This document shows, in pieces, positions 25,080 to 36,409 of a DNA stretch of 64,000 nt (position 1 is its first letter; every line of letters starts with the position of its first letter). The stretch is from Andrena cerasifolii (taxonomy: Eukaryota > Arthropoda > Insecta > Hymenoptera > Andrenidae), in the NCBI RefSeq assembly GCF_050908995.1, contig NC_135119.1, positions 27,061,001 through 27,125,000 on the forward strand. Direction: 5' to 3'. Under the pieces are notes generated by a model. That model was not told the origin of the DNA and made no database searches. It saw nothing but the letters and a program-made list of their open reading frames with translations. Position numbers and translations under genes: made by a program.

Positions 25080-25482
25080 TAAAAATCTCAATTGAAATCG
25101 ATTCGCACGAGACAATTATTTCATTATTTTATTATTTTTTAATTATTTTGTCATTAATTTCATGAAATTAGACTCTCACGTTTCGTGATATATCTTCAAA
25201 AATCTCATCTCTACGTTTAGTTGTTGCTGACATTTTACACGAGGCTTTTCCAGCACGAGACAAAAATCTCAGAAACAACTAAATGTAAATAATGGAAACA
25301 GTCACGAGAGATGAGATTCTTGAAAATACATATAACACGAAACTTGTCTCATGGAAGTCTACTTAGTTTCATGGAAAAATTAAAATTTGTCCATTAGTGG
25401 AAACACATCGTGAAATAATTGCCTCCTGAGATTAAATTCTCATGTGAGACACGATATTTTTGTCTCGTCGTGGATTTGCACA
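25080..25482. mobile_element. imperfect foldback element related to 3971-4128
   Basis: Arms around 25177-25225 and 25274-25346 pair imperfectly; both contain AATCTCATCTCT, TTTCGTG and TTTAGTTGTT blocks in inverted orientation. The right end, GTGGATTTGCAC at 25471-25482, matches the right end of 3971-4128. The left limit is uncertain, and a related GATTCGCAC motif lies near 25100. Non-coding. Confidence 0.6.
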
Positions 25483-25534
25483 GTGTTACGTGACTCGAGT
25501 CGAATTCAACGTTCCTCGACTTCGAGAAAAATTA

Positions 25535-25740
25535 GTGTGTAGACATTCGACGTTTGGGAACGGCCTACGGTGCGATTGGCACAGAGGTGGGCGTCTCGTT
25601 AGTTAGATATTTGTAGCGTTCGGAAACGCGTAGCATCGAAGAGTCGGCATTGGGGGAATTGGTAACGCGACTGTCCAGTAACGCAGAGGACCCGTAGATC
25701 TTGGGTTCGAATCCGATCTCCCGAGTTCTATTTTTCGCCC
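25535..25740 (+). mobile_element. tRNA-like SINE, fullest uninterrupted copy
   Basis: Starts near TTCGACGTTTGGGAACG and includes GGCACAGAGGTGG. It ends with a tRNA-like block having GGGGGAATTGGTAACGCG (A-box-like), a perfect B-box GGTTCGAATCC at 25703-25713 and CTCCCGAG followed by a T-rich stretch. The tRNA-like part spans about 81 nt with imperfect stems. It aligns along its length with 39300-39361, 40098-40145 and 40823-40885, which shows that those three pieces were once contiguous. Confidence 0.65.
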
Positions 25741-25744
25741 ATAA

Positions 25745-28700
25745 TTGCATCCTGAAAATTTCCAAATTCGGTTACAGATTAATGTACCTATAACTTACTG
25801 TAATTATCTTTTACTATAAGTATTCTTGTTCTTAATGGGCTTGTCCCGTGAATAAGTAAATAAATAAATAATATACTTACTAATTCACCTTTCACCTCGT
25901 ATAATACAAAGCAAGTGAAAGCCAAGGAAGCAAATAATTCCCATCGAATTCTCCCGTTTCCACGGCTACTCTCGCGCGGAATAAAGAGTCTCGCGATCGA
26001 AAATTCGCCAGCGAACGACGCGTGTATCTCCAAGAGCGATCTTCCTTCCGTTACAGTCCGTCGTGTACGCCAGGGAACTATGAATCTCCCGGGGGATCAC
26101 AAAGAAAGCTTGTACGTCCACGTTCCTCGCTTCCTGGTTTGCACCTGACCGTGCGGCGACTAATTAAGAAAATCGTTTCTGCCGTCGTGGAACGTCTGCT
26201 CGCCTGTCGCGGCTGAATAAAGCCAAGCAACGCGGAATGCGATCGAGGATCGTCGATAACAGCCCGAACGAATCGCGCACGCGAGTATCCAGGAACGCGG
26301 GAACCGCAGCTGGGGAATAATTTAACGGTAGGACGAGGGAAAACTTGACCTTTTCGCTGGGAAGGTATAACATGGCCTCGGCGTTTAGTTTCGTAAGTAG
26401 AAAATGAGAATACTGGTTCCGGTTTCATCTTTGTATGAAATAAAAAACTGGCGTAACTAAATGAATCTTTGCTGTAAAATCGTTTGACCAGCCTCGATTA
26501 TCCATAAAAAAAAAAAGGGACACTCGTCAGCCTTTGACTAGGAACCCAGAAAATACTGGTAGCTTCAAGTTTCCTGAGCAGAAATGGGGGTGTTACTCCA
26601 CCACCTTTTCCTTCAGCAGCTCCCTCACACACCCAAAGAATTATTCCCTCGGCAATTACACTTCGAAACCCATCTATCACTCCACTATCAAAAAAGTCCA
26701 GAAGAACTCCGCCGCGACAGAAAATTGCCAAAGAAAATACCTGATGGATATCAACGCGAGCCACAGGCCACCTCGACTTTCAATCGAGTTTCCATGACAC
26801 CTCGATCATAATTTCGCGTGCACGTCTAAATCCGCGGGATCGACTGGTTTTTCGTTGGCTGTGTGGAACGTGTCGCGGAGCCATGTACCGATAATGCTAA
26901 TTTATTATCGACACTGGTTCCCCGCGTTCGCCGAGCCAGCTGTTGGGGGGGCAGCGAAGTGTGGGTCGATGGAACGCTTACCTCGAACAAAATGCACACG
27001 AGCCCGCGCGAACGCAGGTGTCACTTTCACGCCTTCTTTGGCAGCGGTGCATCCAGCTTGCCGTGCATATCGACGCGTATACAAGAGATCGCGTTACGGA
27101 GGAGCATCCGAGCAGCGACCGCAGACTCTGCTGCATTTTTGCGGCACTGGTGAAAAGAAAATTGTTGTACAAAGCGTAGTGTCTGGAGTCTAGAAGCTAC
27201 AATCTGAAGCACCAGGGTAGAGTTTAGGTGAAGGCATGGGTGGAACTTGATAACCGATCAAGGCTGATCCTTTGGGGCATGGAACCTGTACCTCGGACCT
27301 CTTTCCCTTGGATGGCGGGTAGTTTGATCACGTTTCGGATGCGAGGTCCATTTTCACCTAAAGCTTCATTCATGCACATTTTAATATTACTTTAAAGTTG
27401 TTGTGGTTTTCAAGATGTAATACTTATCAGTTATATGTAAGATATGGACTTTGATAGGGGGAAAGTTGGATGGAGGGGCTTGAAAGGAGAAGGGAGAGAA
27501 GAGCGAGGACAAGTAGAGTAAAATAGGAATAGGAATTGGAACTTCTCGACGCTCAATGAGATAAGTAAAAACATAAGAACGTAAAAATTTTTAAGCAAAA
27601 TAGTTATATTGTACTATAAACTGAAAGGCTACGATAAAAAAATTCAAAAAATTGTTCAATTACGCGTGTAAAACACGAGATTTCTATAATTGCGACCCTG
27701 CAGCTAGACACCCTGCCAAAATAAAACTTATCCAGCACGTTACTACGTTGCTTATTCCCATGATCGCCAATCAAAGATCGTAGTATAGTCAGATTAACTA
27801 AAAATAAATAAAACGACGCACATATGTGGCACGTATTGTTCCGCAGATGATCACAAACATTCACTGGGACATATATATATATATAGTTTAATCTTTATAT
27901 ATTTAGGGTGGGTGAAAATGGACTCCGTATCCACCAAGGGAGGGTTAATACAGATATCATCCATTTCTCAAGTGTCACGTTCCCTAACAAATTTCCTCTG
28001 TCTTTTTTCCTTTCTCCGCGCTAACCAGCTTGACCCTCTCCTTTCTCCTATAATCCTCACGCTTACTGCCCTCGTTCGCAACTTCCCAAGTACCTACAGA
28101 AGTATAACAATCAATGGAAACAAGGCTAAATTTCTATCCACTGTTTAATTGAACACTCCAGGTCGATGCTTCTTAAAAGTAACCCCCAACTAAGTCACGA
28201 TAAGCGAAGATGGGAAACTATGTAAAAGAAGCTCTATCATTCCATGAAACGGAGCCTGCTTTCCACGTGCACCTACAGCTAGTATAATTACCTAGATTTT
28301 TCCAAACAACCATCGTCAGCGAGCCAGAAGTGTGTAAGAACAAGGATCCTCAAAGGCGAGTGCCTCAGAGAGTTCTTTTTCTATGTAAGAGGAAAAAAGT
28401 CGATCGCAAAGTGGAGGATCTAGCCTCCCGGAGACCTGAACCAATGGGACAAGCGTGAGCTTCAAATTGTGACTAGGAAGAGGGGCAGAAGGGTATCTCG
28501 CTAAATTGGAAAGCCTTCGGAATGGTTTTCTGGGGGCCAGGCACCGTGGGTTACCAATTTAATGAAAGGATAAGGTAAGCACACGGTGGTTACGCTGCCA
28601 TTTCGCGAGCATAGGTTGAATGTAACGCAAATGAGGCCAGCAAGCAGCAGGAAGTAGCGAGAAAGGGTCGAATTGAAATTGTCAGAGATGGGGGTGGCGT

Positions 28701-28990
28701 TTGAAAGCTGAAACCCACCGGTGGATAATTTCCATCGCCTTCTCCTTCCGCGATCAAACCATACTCCCCGCGACTCCTCTGCAATTACGGCAAAATTCAT
28801 TTAAAATCGGACGCTCGCGCTACCCATCGGGGGTGGATCGTGTTACTGGATCCATGAAATGTTGGGGGATGGAATGATGATTCGATAATTTTAATTTTTT
28901 TTAAGATAGTATTCATGTTGCACTTGTTTCTTTCTTCAACTATCCTCTTTGTTGTTTTGCAAAGTAGATGGGGTGAGTTTTTCTAATGGG
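25745..28990. other. no gene recognised
   Basis: CpG-rich from 25910 to 27200. A tiny possible start exon, ATGGCCTCGGCG..., at 26373-26393 precedes GTAAGTA but is too short to support. (TA)n occurs at about 27871-27885. From 27905 GGGTGAAAATGGACTCC resembles the end motif of the element at 51763-51901. Confidence 0.4.
27223..27362. mobile_element. possible short inverted-repeat element (140 bp)
   Basis: Perfect 10-bp inverted ends, TTTAGGTGAA and TTCACCTAAA, enclose GC-rich sequence. The right end GGTCCATTTTCACC is similar to the ends at 44224 and 51763. The short arms make chance possible. Confidence 0.35.
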
Positions 28991-29009
28991 GTACCTCTGG
29001 CTTCTTTTG

Positions 29010-29440
29010 CTTTGATGTCAAACCATTAACTTTCTAACGTAGAATCTCTATCTATAGCTAGGAATGCGATCATTGACAATTTCAACTTGGGCCGTTGGTT
29101 ACCTTTACCGTAGAACCAACCTATGAACCCCTTCAACGTGGGACTTCTCCCCTTCGTTTTGCCTTCGAATTAAATCATCAACTTTCTAACATAGCACCTC
29201 TATTTTTCCCTAAGACTTTAATCATCAACTACACCCTCCGGAGCCCTCTGCTTTCTTTTACCCCAAAACCAAGTTACCTAACTCTTCGACACAGAACCAC
29301 CCCTCACTTTCACCTTCGAATCAAGCGATCGACTCTCCTAACCCAGACCTCTACTGGGAATTAAATCGTTGACCCTCCTAAACGCAGGGACACTGCTTAC
29401 CTCTGCCTCGAGATTAAGTCGTTGACCCAGCGTAAGGCTT
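29010..29440 (+). repeat. degenerate tandem repeat
   Basis: Six diverged units recur with the pattern AATYAAATCRTYRACYCTCCTAAC followed within about 15 bases by CCTCTRC, for example near 29018, 29166, 29216, 29320, 29356 and 29409. Unit length is irregular (about 40-75 bp). Confidence 0.5.
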
Positions 29441-29539
29441 TTTCCCCACTTGGCCCTCGGCACCCACCGCCCGGAGGGGTGAATTCGTTTCACGTGTAAT
29501 TCGTTGGCGCTACGTGACTGACTCGCTCGTTGAACACGA

Positions 29540-29760
29540 GCAGACGTAGACCGTCCATAGATCAGCAAGAATTCGGGACGCGGTGGTTGGCCCTTTGTCA
29601 GTGCACGGCGAAGACCAGTTGTTCCCTGGGATATAGGGAGGAGTAGATCGCCTATAAACTGACGAGCAGACGAAACGCCTACCTTTGTTCGGCTCGTGCA
29701 ACCTGGCTCCCTCGCCGTCCGTAGGGGGTGGAGTACATCGCTTGTAGACTAGCAAACAAG
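29540..29760 (-). repeat. degenerate tandem repeat, about 90-bp unit
   Basis: GGAGGAGTAGATCGCCTATAAACTGACGAGCA-like and GGTGGAGTACATCGCTTGTAGACTAGCAAACA-like blocks lie about 90 bp apart, with a more diverged third block near 29540. The minus-strand frame shows the same duplication (...RCTPPPTDGE... and ...RRSTPPYIPGN...). Confidence 0.45.
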
Positions 29761-30068
29761 AGTACCGAACACTGTGTCCGCCTCTTTGTACACGGATCGT
29801 AACAGTGGAGAGAGGACTTTGTAAATTCTCCTTGGTTTTCTATCGGTGAACAAGGTGTGGGACACGGTGCGATATTGACTATTTTAACAACTAGGAAGTA
29901 ACTCTTGATTTAATGCATTTGGTAGCAATTTAGGGTAATGTGAACACAGGAAGAGTTGATTGTATTGACAAAATTATTTCTCTGATGGTTACGCTCTCTC
30001 CCTGGCTCTCACTAAGGGATTTTCATTTAGGTGTTGATATATTTTTTAAATAGGGTAAATATTATCTA

Positions 30069-30395
30069 CTTACAAGGGAAGATCCCGAATCCGAAAATTC
30101 AAAAAATTCTGAAACTTTGTGGATATGTAGGGAATTTTCTCCTGATTACAAGGCATTTTTTGCTGCCCAAAATCACACTAACGGGGTGAAATTAACCTCT
30201 GAAGATTCGGCTATTTTTCGATTTTATTTTCTAACTCGCAATCTGTAATATATAGAAAAGAAATTTCAAGACAAAAGTTACTTCTTTTAATTAGATCTAT
30301 CAAATGGTAAAAGTTTTAAACGATTAGAAAAAGTTATAAACAAAAATATTAATAATGTTTTCTAAAATTCGTTGTTCCACGTGAAATCTGAACTG
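30069..30395 (+). repeat. dispersed repeat R1, long copy
   Basis: Begins CTTACAAGGGAAGATCCC and runs to CCACGTGAAATCTGAAC. Over most of its length it is the reverse complement of 46810-47148. It carries a conserved GGGGTGAAATTAACC block, a near-palindrome, in its middle. It looks like a fragment of a DNA transposon, but its ends are not established. Confidence 0.75.
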
Positions 30396-30539
30396 GTTGT
30401 TTAAATAATTATGAAACGGCATAACACATATTTTTTCCATACAATTTCAACTTTTGTTGTATTGCGGAAATATGCTCCTAGACAATGGATGTTATTATAC
30501 AAGTCCTACTCTGTTTCTTATTATTCCGTCTGCTCTCTT

Positions 30540-30680
30540 CGAGGCTGGAGACTTTGAGGTCTTGGAAGTTTGAAATTTTTAAATTGTGGGGTCTTGAAGG
30601 TGAGATTTTGAAAATTTAGGGATTTGTGAGTTACGAGATCTTTAAGGTTTTGGAGACCTCGGGGCTCTGAAATTTTCAAC
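30540..30680 (+). repeat. degenerate purine-rich repeat
   Basis: Irregular iterations of TTGRAGGT/TTTGAAATTTT-like words (GGTCTTGGAAG, GGTCTTGAAGG, GATTTTGAAAA). Low complexity; no function visible. Confidence 0.35.
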
Positions 30681-31299
30681 ACCTTAAGGTCTCCGCTCAA
30701 AGTACATCCACGGTGAAATCCATGACCACCGTCATCACAGAGCACCAAAAGCACCCTCCTCCCTCCAAGCACAATTGTATTCGACGGGTCTCGTGCTACG
30801 CAGCGGAAGCTTCGTAAAGTTTGAACAGTCACGTTGCTTGGTCCCGGCTAGCCGGTACACCGTTCAAACAGCCTATCTCCAGGCTGCAGACACGCAGATC
30901 GTGGAAAACGTGCGCGCGTAATCACGTTACAGAGGGGTGACCTTACGACCCGCGTTTGTGGCCAGCATTAAGCGGTTTTCACGGGGAAATCCAAAGGTTA
31001 CGCGGCAGTAAGGCTGCCGTTGATCCCCGTCGTCCCTGAGTAGGAACGTGCTCGTCGAGAAAATTCGGTGACCCCTGGCTACGAACTCAATCTCGCGTTA
31101 CACCCACCACGAGCGCAGTTATCAGGAGTTAGCTTGTTTCGCTCGTGAGTCTGCGGGGGTATGTTGGGTCGTAGGACAGAGTGCGTTGAAAATATGTAAT
31201 TTTTTTTTTGCAAATGAATGGGTAAGGTGATATCGAAAGTGGATTTGTTTGAGGTATGAGGCAAACTGTCATTTTATGAGGCATACAGGCGATGGTGAA

Positions 31300-31770
31300 G
31301 TGTATTGTCTATACAACCCTCTGTGCTTGAAGCTAAATTCTCTGACAACCTATTCTTGACTGAGGAATTTGCGTGACCAAGTAATTTTGATTGTGAAGAT
31401 TTTGTCATCCCCTATTTTTGAGTTTGGAGTATCTGTGACCATCTAGTTTTCATGCAGAAATCTCTGTGACTCCCTAGTCTTGACTCTGAACTGTCTATGA
31501 CCCTCTAATCTTGAGCCTAAACTCTCTATGATCTTCTAGTATCGATTGTGAACTCTCAGTGACCCTTTATGCTGGACTCTAAACTACCTGGGACCCCCTA
31601 TTCTCGACTATAAATTCTATAACACCTGATTCCAACTCTAAAGGCTCTACGATCCCCTATTCTCGACTCTAAATTCTATAACGCCGTATCCTCGACTCTA
31701 AACTCCCTATAACCCTCTTCTACCCTCAACTCCAAATTCTCCACGCCCCTCTTCCCCCAAACTATAACCT
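31300..31770 (+). repeat. degenerate tandem repeat, about 35-bp unit
   Basis: Roughly a dozen diverged units with the pattern CTCTAAAYTCYCTRTGACCCCCTATTCTYGA. Units become more C-rich toward 31770 and fade into a low-complexity C-rich strand to about 31980. Confidence 0.7.
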
Positions 31771-31989
31771 CCCTGAACCCCCTGACCTTACCTCTACAAC
31801 TCCTTACATCTCCCACACCACTAACCTCCACCTCTCTTCCCCACACTACTTTTCACCTTTCTCCAACACATCCACGTACAACCTTTTTCACCTTCTTCCA
31901 ACCCAAAACTCCACATAGAACTTACACTCTCCACCAGTCAATCTCCCCAACCACCAATCATTCAAATCAATCCCTCGACAGGGACTCAC

Positions 31990-34780
31990 AAAATTCTCCA
32001 CCCTCCCCTCAACAATGCCTTCTTTTCCCTTTTTCCCCACGTCCCGTCGCAATCATACGCGCGCCTCTGAATCGTTACGTCAGCCGCCACCCGCCTGCAT
32101 TGATTAGTCTCGTCAGCCGCGGCGCTTCCGCCACGAGTGGAACCCGCTGACCCCGGTGAACCGCGTGCCCCGTCCGTTGGGTAGGTCCGTTCCATCAACA
32201 GGAAACGCTCGGCTGTCGAAGCGATTTCGTGTCTCGCGCCGGGAGATCCCTTGATAAGAACGCAGCCAGCGAGTGTGCAGTCTGCAGGCGACTAATAAAC
32301 GTACACGTAACATCTGCTGACCAATTTCATCGCGGATGAGAGCTTACAGGGGGAGAGTGCATTACAAGCTGAGGTAACGAGCGAAAAGGAGCTGCGTCAT
32401 GGCGGCGTACGGGACACCTCTGCGTTTTTTAGCGAAACGGTAGTTCCGGGGGAAAGTTGCTTATAAACTTTGGCAAGTTGGTACCCTCTGGGAAGACATG
32501 CGCGAGTTCCTTAGTGTCCGAGAACACTTGGGTTGATGGCAGTTGTTGCGGGTTGTTCTATGTAACGCGGGGGAACTGTAGAACTTAATAACAATGCGGT
32601 CTTGGGATTCTTTTGGTAACGGAGAAGAATCCCAAATTCTGCTCGTTTAAGAGGCAACTCGTCATAAAGAAGGTGTACAAACGTAACGCGTATAATAATA
32701 AGAAAAATACGAAATGAGCAGAATTGGGTACATGAGCAGAAATTGGGACATCCACCTTATTAAAATTATTTGTAAAGCTTGATGATAATTATTTTAGTAC
32801 AGCCACCACAAAACCCACTCTTGTGCTCTCCCAATTTAGGGATATCTTTATGTAACCGTCCTGCATTGAGTCGGGGGCTTCTGAAGGAGGAGGGATCTTG
32901 CTCCGTCGCCACACCCTAATCCCTAAAAAAGCCGGTCACAGTCACCGCTTTCTAGAGTATAGGTACTGTGCGGAGCAGGTCGATTGGCGTTTACGGATCG
33001 AGGAGGAAAAAAGAAGTGTGTTTTTTTCGTCTTGGGACCGTCATCAGCCAAACTCATCCAGTAGGGCTACAACCGACGAACCCTGCCCTAAGCACAGACG
33101 AGGACTGGGAGGAATAACTTGGAACTTATATACGAACAATACTGGAACTAAGGACTTGCGAGAAAGAGTTAGGAAGATTAGACCTCTAGCGGCGCTGACG
33201 AACACTAACCAACGCGATCCCATGATGGGGCTGGGGACGCATCTACATCTTCAGAACCACTTGCCCACTTCCGAGCCACTCGATACATCTTCAGACACTC
33301 AGATAGCAGAATACTTAAAGCTCCATATCTCACTATCAAACCAAATCCTCCAAATCTGAATACTAAAGCACTTATATCCAAATGCGAAGGATCCAGGTCC
33401 GCAATAAAGGAGTGTTAGGGGGGGCCGTTCCAAGCCTTCAGTTCTAAGCGATTAGCTCACTCTGTCTTCATTGAAAATGTTGTATGAGATAAATTGTCCA
33501 TGAGTTCCACCACATCCAATTTTATGTTTCTATTTTAAAATTTCATTGTTTTAAACCTCCTTTATGATATCTATTTAAATGTTTACTAATTTTTGAGAAT
33601 TATATATTTTTAGACATATACACGGTCTCCCATTTAAAATTTCGCACGCAATTAAAGTGAATTCTCTTTATACTAGAATTTAAACTCGTTATTCTTTAGG
33701 TTTTTACTTGTTTCAACCACGGTGGCCCTGGAAGGTTTGATACCTCCGGGCCCCAAAAATCTTAATCCGGATCTGGATCTCTACCTCATCTTAAACACTC
33801 TCTCCCGAACTTCTTCTCCTCTTACACTGATCAGTCCTCCTGATCAAAGTATCCTTATCCCAGCAAGTTTCGCTTATCCTTCCCCTTGCCACGTTCTTTC
33901 CATTTCCACCCCAGCAGAGTCGTCCTTTCCGTCTCGCGGCCGAAGGAATTCCGCCCCCGTCGCAGGCGTTACACGCGAGTGCGCGCGGCTGCACCGGAGC
34001 GCAGCGCCGACGAGAGAAATTAAAACGCCAGCCACGGGGAGGGGTGAGATTGAAGCAGCCTTGGGCGCTGGCGTCTGGAGGCGCGCTCGTAAACACCGCC
34101 TACGCGCGTTTTCGCATCCTCGGGGCGCGCTCCGCGTGGAACCGCGACGGTCTGTCCCCGGACCCCTATTCACCGCGGCTCCGTGGAACGTGACGCGATA
34201 TTATATCTTGATACGGGGTTGTTCGCGACGCTAGCGTCTTGGAGTGAATAGGCGAGGGGCACGGAGCGCATCAAGTGGCTGTTCTTCGGGGACAGAGCTC
34301 CCTCGGGGAGGAGAGCGAGCGGCGGAGGGGACGTTTTGGCGGCGCTGGTAATGAAATGATGGTTCAAAGACGCGAATATGTGCGCGCATGTGTGAAGGCA
34401 GCTTGAGGTGTCGGGGGACAGTGAAAGGAGTGGGCAGGTGAGGAGGTAGAATCAAAGGGTTGCGAGGAGGGGTGTGGGTGGGTGTACAGCAGTGGTGAAG
34501 TTTCTGGGAAGAGGTGGACGAGGGTGCAGAAAAAAGAGTCACTGTGGGGAAGAAGTTTGAAGTAAAGTGTGTTATAGGGATGTGGAGAATAGGGTGAGAG
34601 GTGTGTACGTGTGCTTGCAATAGTCAGGCTTCTGGGAGGAGCTGAAGGCAGGGGTTGGAATAGAAAGAAGTTCGTGGGAGGTGTTTAACTTGCAGGTACT
34701 ATATAGAAAACTGTGCCCCGATACTGGATCATCTACCAAACCTCTAATCTAGTCATAACTCTGTCCACTTTTCTGTATTC
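31990..34780. other. no gene recognised
   Basis: CpG-rich around 32030-32440 and 33870-34350, AT-rich at 33480-33720. A 153-codon frame at 32898-33359 and a 170-codon frame at 33722-34234 have no recognisable motif. From 34390 to 34690 the plus strand is purine-rich (G/A), which explains a 129-codon minus-strand frame there. Confidence 0.4.
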
Positions 34781-34792
34781 CTCTTTTATTAA

Positions 34793-35056
34793 GGGGTTAG
34801 ACCACTTTGGCCAGGTCAAGAAATATCGCATCTGTAGGAATTTATTTCTAAGTACACCGTTTCGGAAAATGTGGTTTCGAGAAAAACGCAGTTAAAGTTT
34901 TCGGAATGTTTTGATATGTGAAAAAAATGATATATATTATTCAAAGATGTGCCTATCTTCGTTGAAAAATTTTTATCGATAAAAGTGTTTTTGTTACTTA
35001 GAAATAAATTCCCAAAAATGCAATATTTCTTGATCTAGTCAAGCTGGTCTAAACCC
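34793..35056. mobile_element. TTAA-flanked foldback element A (264 bp)
   Basis: Flanked by TTAA at 34789-34792 and 35057-35060. Extended arms 34791-34854 and 34995-35058 are inverted copies with 54 of 64 matches, starting GGGGTTAGACCA and GGGTTTAGACCA inside the TTAA. The loop is about 140 bp and AT-rich. There is no transposase. Its right TTAA is also the left TTAA of the next element. Confidence 0.8.
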
Positions 35057-35060
35057 TTAA

Positions 35061-35386
35061 GAGGGTAGCTTAAAAAAAAATCTGACAAATTACTTTAAAC
35101 ATACCTTAATATGAAAGAAAAACGCTAGACAGTATAAACTTATAGTTTTTGTTAAATAAATTCCCGAAGATAACGTTGAAAAACGGGCAATTACGCAAGA
35201 GCAGTGATTCCCAACCTGTGGGTCGCGAAGTGTTTTCTGCGGGCTCGCCAGTTTTTTTTTTAATTATTATATTCTGAAATACCTACCTATTTTTAATGTG
35301 TTTTTTTTACCTTACACTATGGGGGGAAGGTCGAAGGTTATTTGAATATTATAAAATGGGATCGCGACTAAAGACTAGATTCCTCC
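35061..35386. mobile_element. TTAA-flanked element B, same family as 61971-62668
   Basis: TTAA at 35057-35060 and 35387-35390. The left end GAGGGTA is followed, after an apparent internal deletion, by a block (35080-35195, including TAGTATAAACTTATAG-like text and AAATTCCCGAAGAT) that matches 62530-62655. The right end is GGAGGAATCTAG reverse-complemented. An unrelated hAT-like piece sits between 35203 and about 35375. Confidence 0.7.
35203..35375. mobile_element. hAT-like insertion inside element B
   Basis: Starts CAGTGATTCCCAACCTGTGG-GTCGCGAAG, a terminal motif typical of hAT elements in many animals, and ends near GGGATCGCGACTAAAG. The interior contains poly(T) and AT-rich sequence. The 8-bp duplication is not clean. 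It is placed where the right-hand end of element B should continue, so it inserted after B. Confidence 0.55.
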
Positions 35387-35499
35387 TTAAGTCAATACAA
35401 AAGTTGTTAGGCGTACGGTAATGTCTTACTTTACTACACTGTTACCAGAAAATTGACAAACGGCCGTAGGTAGTTAACCAAGGCAAATACTTTGATTAA

Positions 35500-35575
35500 A
35501 AAAACTTGCGATATACTTTTACTTTTAATAAAGACATCGGTTCAATAAAGCGAACAAACTTTTCCACCGACCTAA
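35500..35575 (+). repeat. dispersed repeat, copy 2 of 3470-3545
   Basis: Shares GGTTCAATAAAGCGAACRAA and the following CCACCGA block with 3470-3545. Non-coding. Confidence 0.55.
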
Positions 35576-36290
35576 TTCTCTTCCTCGGTCTATAGTCGGT
35601 CTCTATGCAGACCTATAGTCTTCCCTAGGAAAAAATCGCCACGTCCCAGAAACGTTGTCCGAAAGTTGGAATCGCGTCCAACTGCCCGAGAAGTCATGTC
35701 CAGGCGTCCCCTGCTCCAGTTGCGTGGAATATCGATTAGAGCTGGATACGGAGAGTCACTCGCAGCGGTCGGAGTGTGTTTAAAGGCCGACACGGGGCGG
35801 CCTCGAAGTGTCATAAATAACATTTCCCACATCCTGAACATCCAGCAAGTTAATGCAGGCTCCTGCGCTAACCCCCGAACTAACTAACTTAATTAGACCG
35901 CCGCCGACCAGCCACTTAACTTCATCAGGCTGCACTGTTGATCCGTACGTTTCTGCACGCAACCCCGGGGCGGGTCTGTTTCATCGCTGGCCCTCGGTCA
36001 CCACTTGCCTTTGTTTCACTCCACCATCAGCCTGATCAAAGATACCTGTGCCCCGTTTATCAAAAGTGACGCTACCAGGTACCCATTCGAATCATAATCG
36101 ATTTTATAAAAAATACAGTGTCCTCTCGCTGACAATTAATTCGTATAATGATCGCGTTGATACTTCGAGTTTGTTATTCAGTTGACTTTTAAGTTTTAAA
36201 TTCTTTCCGAATATTCTATAAGTCAAAGTGAAACTCTAGTACGATTTTCTTCACTGATGTGGCGGAAGGATATCTTTCCTGGTTTCAAAG

Positions 36291-36404
36291 AATACTTGAT
36301 CAAAGCTTGCTTCGAACCAAGCCGCGGAAAGTTGATAAATAATAAAGCTCCGCCATGCAGAAGCCTCGAAAGCGTTTCCCAAGACAGCATCGACTTATTT
36401 ACTG
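36291..36404 (+). CDS. candidate internal exon, unknown protein
   Basis: An acceptor-like TATCTTTCCTGGTTTCAAAG ends at 36290 and an ACTG|GTAAGAG donor follows 36404. Only one of three frames is open; it enters with a split codon and includes APPCRSLESVSQDSIDLFT. Length is 114 bp, normal for an insect exon. No family is recognised. The GC content is lower than in the neighbouring CpG-rich blocks, so the open frame is slightly less likely to be compositional. Confidence 0.25.
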
Positions 36405-36409
36405 GTAAG

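Noticed and set aside
25650..25735. tRNA gene
   Set aside because: The B box is perfect but the acceptor and anticodon stems are poor, and the sequence is the 3' part of a longer dispersed repeat.
26373..26393. Tiny start exon ATGGCCTCGGCG... before GTAAGTA
   Set aside because: Seven codons are too few to distinguish from chance, and there is no further support.
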